From positions 1-7,440 of the forward strand of contig CAMNLA010000041.1 of NCBI GenBank assembly GCA_946542925.1: 7,440 nucleotides of DNA, written 5' to 3'. The stretch is from UBA4363 sp002393965. GTDB taxonomy: Bacteria > Bacteroidota > Bacteroidia > Bacteroidales > Paludibacteraceae. This document shows positions 1 through 7,028 of the stretch, in pieces. The position numbers were made by a program, and so were the translations under genes. Within the stretch, counting starts at the first letter, position 1; every line of letters begins with the position of its first letter. The notes below the pieces were generated by a model. That model saw nothing but the letters and a program-made list of their open reading frames with translations. It did no database searches and was not told the DNA's origin.

Positions 1-65
1 AAGAATACAAGGCGTTTTTGGATGCGTATGGAATCGAATATGATGATCGGTACATGGTTGATTAA
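1..65 (+). CDS. C-terminal end of an IS200-like REP-associated tyrosine transposase (partial)
   Basis: Reading from position 3, 20 codons run into a TAA at 63-65; the 5' part lies outside the window. The residues end in FLDAYGIEYDDRYMVD. This matches my recollection of the C-terminus of Bacteroidetes Y1/HUH transposases of the IS200-like RAYT type (typically 'F L x x Y G I E Y D E R Y' just before the stop; proteins of about 150 residues). These enzymes cut and join single-stranded DNA at hairpin-containing ends through an HUH motif and one catalytic tyrosine, neither of which is visible here. An array of hairpin repeats starts 51 nt after the stop, the expected neighbourhood of a RAYT, and another RAYT-like start lies at 7359 on the same strand. 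The identification rests on a short tail plus context, so it is probable and not certain. No terminator other than the repeat hairpins is seen downstream. Confidence 0.62.
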   Translation, partial: EYKAFLDAYGIEYDDRYMVD

Positions 66-116
66 GTAGTATTAAAAGGATTTTGCGGGGTGGATGGACG
101 GGTTGGAAGGTGACTT

Positions 117-556
117 TACAGGGACTCCGCCCTACGGGCTCCATCCCTGCCTGTATTCTGTCGTCCCGATGGGACTTGCGTTTAGGCTATGGGGTGGTGA
201 CGCTCCTACGGAGTTCTGAGCGGAATGGGCGTTTTATACAGGGGTTCCGTCCTTCGGACTCCACCCCTGCCTGTATTCTGTCGTCCCTACGGGACTTGCG
301 TTTGGGCGGACGGGTGGGTGGTGGATGTACGGAAAGGGTGACGCTCCTATGGAGTTCTATAAGGAATGGACGTTTTATACAGGGGTTCCGTCCTTTGGAC
401 TCCACCCCTGCCTGTATTATAACGTCCCTACGGGACTTGCGTTTAGGCTATGGGGTGGTGACGCTCCTACGGAGTTCTGAGCGGAATACATGTTTATTAC
501 AGGGGTTCCGTCCTACGGACTCTACCCCTGCCTGTAATCTAACGTCCCTACGGGAC
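117..556 (+). repeat. Left REP-like hairpin array (A-C-B composite units)
   Basis: Four composite units lie in direct orientation. A elements (39 nt, TACAGGG to CCTGTA) are at 117-155, 237-275, 378-416 and 498-536. C hairpins (GTCCC-loop-GGGAC) follow seven nt later at 163-175, 283-295, 424-436 and 544-556. B hairpins (CTCC-TAC-GGAG, once TAT) are at 203-213, 344-354 and 464-474. Spacings between A starts are 120, 141 and 120 nt; the second unit is longer because a G-rich linker at 301-340 replaces the usual one. Each A folds as an outer stem CAGGGR/YCCCTG enclosing a mini-hairpin G(C/T)CC-loop-GG(G/A)C. All three elements share a CC-TAC-GG core. The array follows the transposase end at 1-65. 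By analogy with proteobacterial REP/BIME elements it could be the substrate of that transposase family; this is inference. The run of long reading frame across it (83-565) is judged an artefact. Confidence 0.9.
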
Positions 557-587
557 TTGCTCTAGCCTTCTCTCCTTCTGTTTCAAT

Positions 588-647
588 AAAAAAAGAAACC
601 CTAAAAAGAAGGGAGGGGATTGGTCCTCTCCCTTCTTTTTAGGGTTT
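588..647 (-). terminator. Intrinsic terminator of the secreted-protein operon
   Basis: A 24-bp inverted repeat has arms at 596-619 and 624-647 and a TTGG loop on the plus strand; there is one G-T wobble and otherwise full pairing. Read on the minus strand, the stem is followed by TTTC and a run of seven T (plus-strand A at 588-594), the classical layout of a Rho-independent terminator. It lies about 150 nt after the stop codon of the minus-strand gene ending at 797. On the plus strand only four T follow the stem, so plus-strand termination would be weaker. The stem is unusually long and contains an A5/T5 stretch. Confidence 0.82.
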
Positions 648-670
648 TCTCGCTTCTTTTTAGGGTTTTC
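632..670. repeat. 18-bp direct repeat overlapping the terminator arm
   Basis: The right arm of the terminator is partly duplicated: the 18-mer beginning CTTCTTTTTAGGG occurs at 632-649 and again at 653-670, 21 nt apart. The second copy could pair with the left terminator arm in place of the first, giving an alternative, longer-looped hairpin. The rest of 671-796 is the 3' flank of the minus-strand gene and contains C/G tracts but no gene that I can support. Confidence 0.75.
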
Positions 671-796
671 CGTTGGGTTATAGCGATGGGTATAGGGGGG
701 TCAGTCCCCTACTGTCCCCTTCTCTGCCCTACTTTGGCTTTTCTTGCCTTCTTATTTTCCGGGCTACTTATCCTCTACCCTATGCGCGTGCGGGGG

Positions 797-3700
797 TTAT
801 TCCTTGCGGCGTTTGAGGGTGAAGTGTCCGTGGCGCGACTTGAGGGACTTGAAGGTGAGTTCGTACCAGTAGTCGCCGGAAGGGAGGTCAACGTCCTGGC
901 ACTTACCGTCCCATCCGTTGATGAGTGCCTCACGGTCGCCATCGAAGACCTTCTTGCCGTAGCGGTCGAAGACGACGATCTTCGGCTGTTCATTGTCATA
1001 GGCTTCCTGTTCGATGCCGGAGACGATGAAGAGGTCGTTGATGGTATTGCCGTCCGGCGAGAAGAACTTAGGCACGTTGATCGGGTAACACTCGTTGAAG
1101 TCCTTGATATAGACAAAGGTCGTAGCCTCGGAGTAGCAGGTACCGTCGGCGGTGAGACGCGCCACGACATTGCCGGACTGTCCGATGGTCGGTGACTGGA
1201 TCGGCATGCCGGAGGTGGAGAAGTAGGACATGGTGAGATCCGCCGAGGCGATGTCAGGGTCGCCGGACACCTCGGTAGCGGCGAAGGAGCCGGAGGTGAT
1301 TGCCGGGTCGTATGCCTGATAGTTGTCGTTGACGGTGTTGTAGGACGTCGGGAGCGTGAAGACACGGCATCCCGTATCGCTCGGGAGCACCTTGATCTCC
1401 GGTGTAGGGATGGCGGTCACGGTGACCGTCTGGGAGAGCTGGTACTTATTATTATTGGCGCAGGCATAGACGGTGTAGGTCGCCTCGCGGTTCTGTGCCG
1501 GCGCGAAGGACTGTACGGTCTTGGTCGCCGTCGTCTCGCCGGTAGCGACGCCCTCCTCGAGCCAAGCGTAGGTCACGCCGGAAGCCGGAGCGGAGGTCAC
1601 GGAGGCGCTGAGCGTCAGCGGCTGGTACTTACAGAGTTTGCCATTCTCGGCGGAGGACGAGAGGGAGAGGGTCATGGTGTTCGGGTCGTCGATGGTGATG
1701 GTGTAGGACGTCGCAACGCCCTCGTTATCAGTCACAAAGACGGTATAGTCGCCCTTGGAGAGTCCGCCGACGGTATAGGTCGTGGTACCGATTCCGGCAG
1801 AGGAAGCGGTATAGACGGTAGCGCCGGAGGCGTTGGTCACGTTGACGGTATAGGAGGAGATCGCCTCGCTGACGTTCTGGATGGTGAGCGTAGCGGCACC
1901 GTCGGAAGCTCCCGGCGCGGAGGTCAGGCCGTTGGCAACGACGCCGGAGGCACCGACCTCGGTCTCGGTATCGATATTGACAATCGGCTTCGCCTTGACA
2001 TTGACGGTGAAGGAATAGGTCTCCTCGCAGTCGCCGTCGAGGATTGCCTCGGCGGTGTAGGACTGTACCGCCTCGTCGGTGGTGAAGAGCGCGGATGCCG
2101 GCACCACGGTATGCGTCACGTCATAGACATCGTACTTCTGCGCGTCGGAGGACGGGAGTCCGAGTTTGGAGAGCTGGATGACGAGCGAGTCGCGGATGGT
2201 CTGGACGATATACTGCTTGGTCGCATTGGACCCGAGGTCGAGCGTCACGATATGCGTATTCTTATACTGCTCGTCGAGTTCGGCGGAGGAGACCGGCGTA
2301 TAGAGATAGACGCTGGCACCGTCGCACCCGGCGGTAGCATTGGAGTTTGCCTTGTAGGAATTGCCATCGGCGGAGTAGGTAATGGTCGCTTTGTTTTTAA
2401 CATAACGGTTGCAACCATAGCTCCATATATCGGTACGGTCAAGTCCCTTGACAAAAACATCGAAACGTACGCGAAGAGAATCGGAAGCCTTGACACCATT
2501 TCCAGCCTCGATACCGGAAGGGAGGGTGAAGGTCACGACCTCGTTGGCGTCGGCACCCTGGTTGAGTACCTGTGCGGTGATAGGTGTCTCGTTGCCGTCG
2601 CGGTCGAGGAGCACGGCATTGCCGACATAGTCCATGGTCTTGTCGATGGTATCCTTGATGACGGCACCGGAAGCAGCGGCGAGGGTACCGACGTTCTTGA
2701 CATTGAGTTCGTAGGTGAAGTTACCGCCCGGAACAGCCCCCTCGGTGAGAGCGGACTTCTCGAGAACGATCTCCGGCTGGAGGGTCTGGATGGCCATGTA
2801 TGCCATGAACGGCGAGGTACCACCCTGCGGACCGGCGTAGTACTTCATATTGACACGCGTCGCGTTCGGCACCATGGCACCTGCCGGCAGTCGGAGGTGG
2901 TGTGCGTCGTAGCCGAGGGTATTCGCCTGAGCCGGGAGGCGCGAGACATCGTTGCCGTTGGTTCCGAGTTCAGGGTCGTAGGTCGAGATGCGCGAAGCGG
3001 AGAATCCGTCCTGGGCGCATCCGAGGAGGACGCCCTTCTTATTATAGACGTCGTAGCATGGTTTCGGTTCGCCGGCAAACGGAGCGGTCTGTCCGTCGGC
3101 GAACGGGTTGATCTTGAAGGTGGTTCCGGCGGAGTTGCCCTGGTAGGAGGTGAACTCGAGGAACTCCGGTGCCTCGCCCTTATTGATAAGGTAGGCAGCG
3201 ACGTTCTCGCCATCGAGGACGGAGATACCGAGGTAGGAGACGCTATTGCCGGAAGCCGGCACGTCGCCCGCGTCGAAGCTGAAGGAGATATTGGTGGAAC
3301 CGCCCTTGGAGATATCCTCCATGCCGTCCCATATCTTGATGGTACGGTGCGGGCACTGTGGCGGTTCGAAGATCACGACGAGCGACCATCCGGAGGTAGC
3401 GCCACCGCTACCCTTACCGAATCCGGAGCGCAGGTTCGCCACCCAGTAGAGACCGCCGGTGCGGTTCTTGACATGCTGTGTCACGTCGGCGAAGCAGATA
3501 TTACGGTCGCCGGAGCCCTGTCCGTTGGGGTTGAGGTCGTAGCGAGAGGCGGTGACGTCAACGTAGGACGTCATGCCCGGAGCCTTGAACTTGACGGTGC
3601 GGTAGGCATTGCCACCGAGTCCTTCCCAATCGCCAGCCGGCATGGAGCGGAGCGTGGATCCGACGCCGGAGTGAGCGGCGAGTTGCTTGCCGTCGGTCGA

Positions 3701-4177
3701 AGAGGATCCGACCCAGTAGAGGTAGGCGGCAACGACCTTGGTACAACCCATCTCGGAGCCGAAGTCGAGGAAGGCGGCGGAGGACTGGAACGTCGAGGGG
3801 TCGTCATCGCAGTCGGCATAGATCTGTGACACTGCCACGGCATTAGCCGGAGCGGTCGGGATGATTGCCGGCGTGACGCCGCAGTAGGAGGACGTTGCCT
3901 GTCCGGCGATGTGCACCTCGTTGTTGATGTAGTTGTATTCATACGCCATCTCCTCGTCGGTGAGCGGTCGGATGGCGGTGAGCGGCGTGGTATTGGACAG
4001 CCAGACCGCCTGCATTCCCTGTGAGGAGATCATCTTCACGTCGTAGTTGCCCTTCCACGAGAGTTCGGGACGCTCGGTGAGAACGGCGAAAGCAGAAGCC
4101 CCCGTGAGCAGGAAAGCCGAAAGGAGTGTCAGCGACCGGCTGCGACGAAGGAGCGAATGGAAGACATTGTTTTTCAT
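797..4177 (-). CDS. Large T9SS-exported protein with DUF11, SprB-like/Ig-like domains and a type B sorting domain
   Basis: The protein has 1126 residues. A signal peptide is seen at 1-31 (basic RRSR, hydrophobic LTLLSAFLL, cleavage after AFA). Residues about 140-330 resemble the N-terminal beta-rich region of large DUF11 surface proteins (AAYLYWVGSS, ADVTQHV, GWSLVVIFE, IWDGMEDI). Residues 466-620 fit a DUF11 domain (EIVLEKSA, YELNVKNVGT). About 759-832 is SprB-repeat-like (GLSKGDYTVFVTDNEG, ITIDDP), and about 833-922 and 931-1024 look Ig-like. Residues 1031-1126 are a T9SS type B C-terminal sorting domain (gliding-motility-associated/CHU_C type): FFSPDGNTINDLF, VVFDRYGKKVF, NGWDGK, DLPSGDYWYELTF, HFTLKR. 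The predicted route is Sec to the periplasm, then T9SS to the surface or medium. It starts 42 bp after the upstream gene, so the two are probably co-transcribed. The start is the ATG placed directly before the signal peptide. An adhesive or structural role is inferred from the domains; no catalytic residues are apparent. No PorP/SprF-like partner lies beside it, although many type B cargos have one. Confidence 0.93.
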   Translation of the reverse strand: MKNNVFHSLLRRSRSLTLLSAFLLTGASAFAVLTERPELSWKGNYDVKMISSQGMQAVWLSNTTPLTAIRPLTDEEMAYEYNYINNEVHIAGQATSSYCGVTPAIIPTAPANAVAVSQIYADCDDDPSTFQSSAAFLDFGSEMGCTKVVAAYLYWVGSSSTDGKQLAAHSGVGSTLRSMPAGDWEGLGGNAYRTVKFKAPGMTSYVDVTASRYDLNPNGQGSGDRNICFADVTQHVKNRTGGLYWVANLRSGFGKGSGGATSGWSLVVIFEPPQCPHRTIKIWDGMEDISKGGSTNISFSFDAGDVPASGNSVSYLGISVLDGENVAAYLINKGEAPEFLEFTSYQGNSAGTTFKINPFADGQTAPFAGEPKPCYDVYNKKGVLLGCAQDGFSASRISTYDPELGTNGNDVSRLPAQANTLGYDAHHLRLPAGAMVPNATRVNMKYYAGPQGGTSPFMAYMAIQTLQPEIVLEKSALTEGAVPGGNFTYELNVKNVGTLAAASGAVIKDTIDKTMDYVGNAVLLDRDGNETPITAQVLNQGADANEVVTFTLPSGIEAGNGVKASDSLRVRFDVFVKGLDRTDIWSYGCNRYVKNKATITYSADGNSYKANSNATAGCDGASVYLYTPVSSAELDEQYKNTHIVTLDLGSNATKQYIVQTIRDSLVIQLSKLGLPSSDAQKYDVYDVTHTVVPASALFTTDEAVQSYTAEAILDGDCEETYSFTVNVKAKPIVNIDTETEVGASGVVANGLTSAPGASDGAATLTIQNVSEAISSYTVNVTNASGATVYTASSAGIGTTTYTVGGLSKGDYTVFVTDNEGVATSYTITIDDPNTMTLSLSSSAENGKLCKYQPLTLSASVTSAPASGVTYAWLEEGVATGETTATKTVQSFAPAQNREATYTVYACANNNKYQLSQTVTVTAIPTPEIKVLPSDTGCRVFTLPTSYNTVNDNYQAYDPAITSGSFAATEVSGDPDIASADLTMSYFSTSGMPIQSPTIGQSGNVVARLTADGTCYSEATTFVYIKDFNECYPINVPKFFSPDGNTINDLFIVSGIEQEAYDNEQPKIVVFDRYGKKVFDGDREALINGWDGKCQDVDLPSGDYWYELTFKSLKSRHGHFTLKRRKE

Positions 4178-4219
4178 ATACTGTATGGTGTTTTTTTTCT
4201 TTCTGACTTAGGGTATAAA

Positions 4220-6115
4220 TTACTGCTCGCCACATGCCTTGGTCTCGGAGAGCGTGAAGAACGGTCCCACGCGCGAGGTGGAGGACTGTCCCGGCGTCTG
4301 GGAGTCGGAGGTCACGGAGTAGTAGTAGCCGGTGGACTCGGTGAGTCCGGAGATGGTGACGGAGGTAGAGGCGGAGGTCTGTTCGGTCACGAGGTTGCCG
4401 GCGGCGTCATAGACGGAGACGGTATAGGACGTCGCGTCAGCCGCAGCGGTCCAGTTGGCAGTGAATCCTGAGGTGGAGACGCCCGAAGGGACGAGTGCGA
4501 CGAAGGAGGTTGCCGCCTCGGTCGGGTCGTCAGGAGCCGGCGTACCCTTGGCGAGGTGTACGATGATCGTCTGCGGGGTGGTCGGTCCGATGGTCCAGGT
4601 GCGTGAGGTGCGTCGTGATCCGGCGTTATCGCTCCAGGAGGAGACGGCGTAGCCGGTCTCCGGAGTGACGGTCGCGGTCACCTTGGTGCCCACCTTGAAG
4701 ATATGTCCGGACGGGTTGAGGTCGATGTATCCGCTACCGGACGGGCTGACGGAGAAATTGACGTCGTAGGTCTCGGGTTTCTCGACGGTGGTCTCACCGA
4801 CGAGCGGTACGACGACGCTGGCAGCTCCCGGAGAGGAGAGCGTGAGGGTAGCGTTCTTGGTACCCTCGACGATGTCGCCGGTGAAGGTGATGGTGAGTTT
4901 AGCACCCTTGGTAGCGTCGAGGAGTGAGATCGCGGAGGAGGAGACGGCGAAGTTGATATTATCGGAGAGAGTGGCGGTGATGCCCTCGGTGAGGTTGAGT
5001 CCGGTCACGTCGAGCACCTGAGAGAACTTGCCGGTCTGGTAGGTCCAGAAGTTGAGCGGGGAGGTGGAGGCGACGATCGCCGGGTCGGCAGATCCGGAGA
5101 CACCGATGAGGTTGACATAGTAGGGTGTTGCGACGCCCTCGGCTGTGAGTTTGAGGAAGGCATTGGAAGCGCCCTGCTTGACAGACGGCGTGAAGGAGAC
5201 GGTGACGTCGGCACCGGCGAGGGCAGCGGCGTTGTCGAGGGTGGTCTGAGGGAGCGAGAACTTCGCCGCATCCTTTCCCTCGATGGAGAGGGTGACGGGC
5301 GAGGTGATGTTATACGCCTTGACATTGACGGTACCGGTGACTGCCGGTCCGCTCACAGCGCCCTGGATGGTGAGTCCGGCAGAGGTCTTGGAGCCGTCGG
5401 CGCCGGCGTTGGGATAGTCGGTCGAGGAGACGTAAGGGGTGGTTCCGACGGTGGTATAAATCTTGAGTGAGGTAATGGCGATGTCCTTGTGCATGACGAG
5501 TTTGATCCGTTTGGTGCCGGTAAAGGAAGCCGGCAGGCGGAAGGAGACCTTGGTGACTCCGGTGCCGTTGTTATCGACGCCGTTGAAGCCATCGACCCAT
5601 GTGTTGAAGAGGGAGGCTGTCGGTCCGGTCTTGTCGCCGAGCGCTGTGCCGGCGGAGTAGTTGGTACCGCTGAGGGTTCCGACGTGAGCGCGGTCGTAGC
5701 GTCCGTCGGTCGGTTCGAGCGACTCGACGAGTACGGCATCGGCGCCCTGTATGCCGACCCAGCGTGTATTGCTGCCGGTCTTGTTGACGAACTCGATCTC
5801 GACGGCTCCGCCGGCGATGAAGTCGAGTTCCTTGCAGTCGATGCCGTTGTTCGGTCCGTTGTTGATGGTGAGGTAGCCAGTAGCGCCTCCGATGGTTCCG
5901 TCAGGGAAGACCTGTGGTTTGTCGCCGAGGGTGAATCCGGTGCCGGCACCGGAGCCCTGGAAGACGTCGTCGCTGCTGCCGGATGTTCCGTCCATCTGGA
6001 GCCAGTCGGTGAAGTCGGTCGAATAAAGAAGGATGTCCTTCTGCGCCATGGCAACGGAGGAGAGTGACAGGAGTGCCGTCAGCAGAAGGGACGAGAGAAT
6101 CTTTTTGGTTTTCAT
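4220..6115 (-). CDS. Exported multidomain beta-sandwich protein (Ig-like, InlB-B-like, FN3)
   Basis: The protein has 631 residues. A signal peptide occupies 1-24 (KTKK, then LLLTALLSLSS, cleavage after AMA). Residues about 27-222 form a beta-rich N-terminal domain of no family I can name (LLYSTDFTDW near the start, ITSLKIYTT at the end). Two related Ig-like domains follow at about 228-340 and 343-441; both have the pattern of a strand pair, then VTVSFTP or LTITFTG, then a final YYVNLIGVS or VVVPLVGE. Residues 449-523 fit a divergent InlB B-repeat (SPSGSGYIDL, TATVTPETGYAVSSWSDN). Residues 536-623 are a fibronectin type III domain (FTANWTAAADATSYTVSVYD, VTISGLTESTGYYYSV). It ends eight residues after FN3 and lacks a recognisable T9SS sorting domain, unlike its operon partner downstream. 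It is the first gene behind the promoter at 6220-6250. A binding or scaffold role is plausible, but no specific ligand or catalytic site can be read from the sequence. Confidence 0.9.
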   Translation of the reverse strand: MKTKKILSSLLLTALLSLSSVAMAQKDILLYSTDFTDWLQMDGTSGSSDDVFQGSGAGTGFTLGDKPQVFPDGTIGGATGYLTINNGPNNGIDCKELDFIAGGAVEIEFVNKTGSNTRWVGIQGADAVLVESLEPTDGRYDRAHVGTLSGTNYSAGTALGDKTGPTASLFNTWVDGFNGVDNNGTGVTKVSFRLPASFTGTKRIKLVMHKDIAITSLKIYTTVGTTPYVSSTDYPNAGADGSKTSAGLTIQGAVSGPAVTGTVNVKAYNITSPVTLSIEGKDAAKFSLPQTTLDNAAALAGADVTVSFTPSVKQGASNAFLKLTAEGVATPYYVNLIGVSGSADPAIVASTSPLNFWTYQTGKFSQVLDVTGLNLTEGITATLSDNINFAVSSSAISLLDATKGAKLTITFTGDIVEGTKNATLTLSSPGAASVVVPLVGETTVEKPETYDVNFSVSPSGSGYIDLNPSGHIFKVGTKVTATVTPETGYAVSSWSDNAGSRRTSRTWTIGPTTPQTIIVHLAKGTPAPDDPTEAATSFVALVPSGVSTSGFTANWTAAADATSYTVSVYDAAGNLVTEQTSASTSVTISGLTESTGYYYSVTSDSQTPGQSSTSRVGPFFTLSETKACGEQ

Positions 6116-6219
6116 AGTATAGGATTCAGTGTTTTATTATCATGAATATCAGTCATTTCCGCATGGGTAGTGGTGTCGTTTGGAGCGTCATCACCGCCTT
6201 TTGGTGCAGAAAAATCACC

Positions 6220-6250
6220 CAAAGATACATATTCCAAATAGTTTTACAAA
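6220..6250 (-). promoter_or_regulatory. Bacteroidetes-type promoter of the secreted-protein operon
   Basis: On the minus strand TTTG (6250-6247) is followed by exactly 19 nt and then TATCTTTG (6227-6220). This fits the known Bacteroidetes primary-sigma consensus, TTTG at -33 and TAnnTTTG at -7. Transcription should start near 6213, giving a leader of roughly 97 nt before the ATG at 6115. Immediately upstream (6262-6276) is a T/A tract, TTTTTTA-G-TAAAAAA, which could act as an UP-like element. I see no strong Shine-Dalgarno sequence near the ATG, which is normal for this phylum. Confidence 0.8.
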
Positions 6251-6358
6251 TATTTACACATTTTTTTAGTAAAAAATTTATCAAATAGTTAGCGGATAAG
6301 GGAAAGGGGACGGCAGAGCGATGTTTATGGTTTTAACATTTGTTTAGTATCGGACGGA

Positions 6359-6367
6359 GGGGGGGGG
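6359..6367. other. G9 homopolymer in the intergenic region
   Basis: Nine consecutive G lie in the otherwise gene-free stretch between the operon promoter and the right repeat array. The surrounding DNA at 6351-6400 is G-rich (GGACGGAGG, GGGTGGGTGACGG). Nothing else in 6251-6400 is supported as a gene. Such tracts are slippage-prone, but this one is not inside or just upstream of a gene that I can identify. Confidence 0.7.
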
Positions 6368-6590
6368 TGACGGAGATATTTCGGGTGGGTGACGGAAAGG
6401 GTGACTTTACAGGGACTCCGCTTCGCTCCATCCCTGCCTGTATTATAACGTCCCTACGGGACTTGCGTTTAGGCTATGGGGTGGTGACGCTCCTACGGAG
6501 TTCTATATGGAATAAAACTTTTTTTACAGGGACTCCGCCCTACGGGCTCCATCCCTGCCTATATTCTGTCGTCCCTACGGGACTATGTTT

Positions 6591-6607
6591 GTCTTGTTTC
6601 ACAAGAC
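6591..6607 (+). repeat. E hairpin, copy 1
   Basis: GTCTTGT-TTC-ACAAGAC, a perfect 7-bp stem with a 3-nt loop, follows a C hairpin. Two further copies are at 6902-6918 and 7164-7180. This copy is followed by an F hairpin and not by a D module. Confidence 0.85.
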
Positions 6608-6901
6608 ATTTTAGAACTGCCGTTCTATGCAGGGGTGACGCTCCTACGGAGTTCTATAAGGAATGGACGTTTTATACAGGGGTTCCGTCCTTCGGACTCC
6701 ACCCCTGCCTGTATTCTGTCACCCCTACGGGGTTCATCTTTAGAACTGACGTTCTATGCAGGGATTGCATCCCTGCCTGTATTCTGACGTCCCTATGGGA
6801 CTTTTATAAGGAATAATACGTTTTATACAGGGACTCCTTTACAGGGACTCCGCTTCGCTGCATCCCTGCCTGTATTCTGTCGTCCCTACGGGACTATGTT
6901 T

Positions 6902-6918
6902 GTCTTGTTTTACAAGAC
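6902..6918 (+). repeat. E hairpin, copy 2
   Basis: The same 7-bp stem as copy 1, GTCTTGT/ACAAGAC, here has loop TTT. It again lies just after a C hairpin and leads directly into the first D module, whose outer arm begins at 6919. Confidence 0.85.
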
Positions 6919-6947
6919 ATTTTGGGCGGCTCGGCTTGCTCCAAAAT
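6919..6947 (+). repeat. D module, copy 1 (no internal stem)
   Basis: Outer arms ATTTTGG (6919-6925) and CCAAAAT (6941-6947) pair over 7 bp. They enclose only a short GC-rich core ending CTCGGCTTGCT. This is the simplest form of the frame that in copies 2 and 3 holds an additional internal palindrome. Confidence 0.75.
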
Positions 6948-6965
6948 TGTCCAACAAGTTGGACA
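6948..6965 (+). repeat. Palindrome joining D copies 1 and 2
   Basis: TGTCCAAC (6948-6955), AA, GTTGGACA (6958-6965) form a perfect 8-bp stem. It extends outward through CCAAAAT and ATTTTGG of the neighbouring D modules with one extra T on the left side, so the two D modules are joined by one longer imperfect palindrome. Confidence 0.8.
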
Positions 6966-7028
6966 TTTTGGGCTTCGCCTCGGCAGAGTTCGAGTAAACT
7001 CGACTCTGCTCTCGGCTCGCACCAAAAT
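6965..7028 (+). repeat. D module, copy 2 (GC-rich internal stem)
   Basis: Outer arms ATTTTGG (6965-6971) and CCAAAAT (7022-7028) enclose an internal stem. GCAGAG (6983-6988) pairs with CTCTGC (7004-7009) and TCGAGT (6990-6995) with ACTCGA (6998-7003), with a bulged T at 6989 and AA at the centre. The stem is bracketed by CCTCG and TCTCGGC. Confidence 0.8.

Noticed and set aside
83..565. A 160-codon plus-strand reading frame across the left array, with repeated peptide pattern
   Set aside because: It stays open because the repeat spacings (120, 141, 120 nt) are multiples of three. The conserved features are hairpin arms with compensatory changes, the frame is not kept through the right array, and there is no ribosome binding site or recognisable protein family.
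620..1195. A 191-codon plus-strand frame with a hydrophobic start over the 3' end of the operon
   Set aside because: Most of it is antisense to the conserved T9SS sorting domain, and its start lies in the terminator loop. The hydrophobic stretch comes from C/T-rich intergenic DNA.
2111..3829. A 572-codon open frame antisense to the T9SS protein gene
   Set aside because: Long antisense frames are expected opposite GC-rich codon usage. The minus-strand product has clear domains and a signal peptide, whereas the antisense product shows no recognisable domain.
6182..6190. TGACGCTCC, the start of the B element, in opposite orientation within the operon leader
   Set aside because: The match is only 9 nt with no hairpin partner, which is too short to distinguish from chance.
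6186..6216. Possible small hairpins (GGTG/CACC) in the operon leader suggesting a riboswitch
   Set aside because: The stems are 4 bp with no further support and no known riboswitch motif was recognised.
6340..6816. A 158-codon plus-strand frame across the right array
   Set aside because: The same repeats are translated in different frames along it, so the peptide is not conserved between copies. It is an artefact of the repeats.
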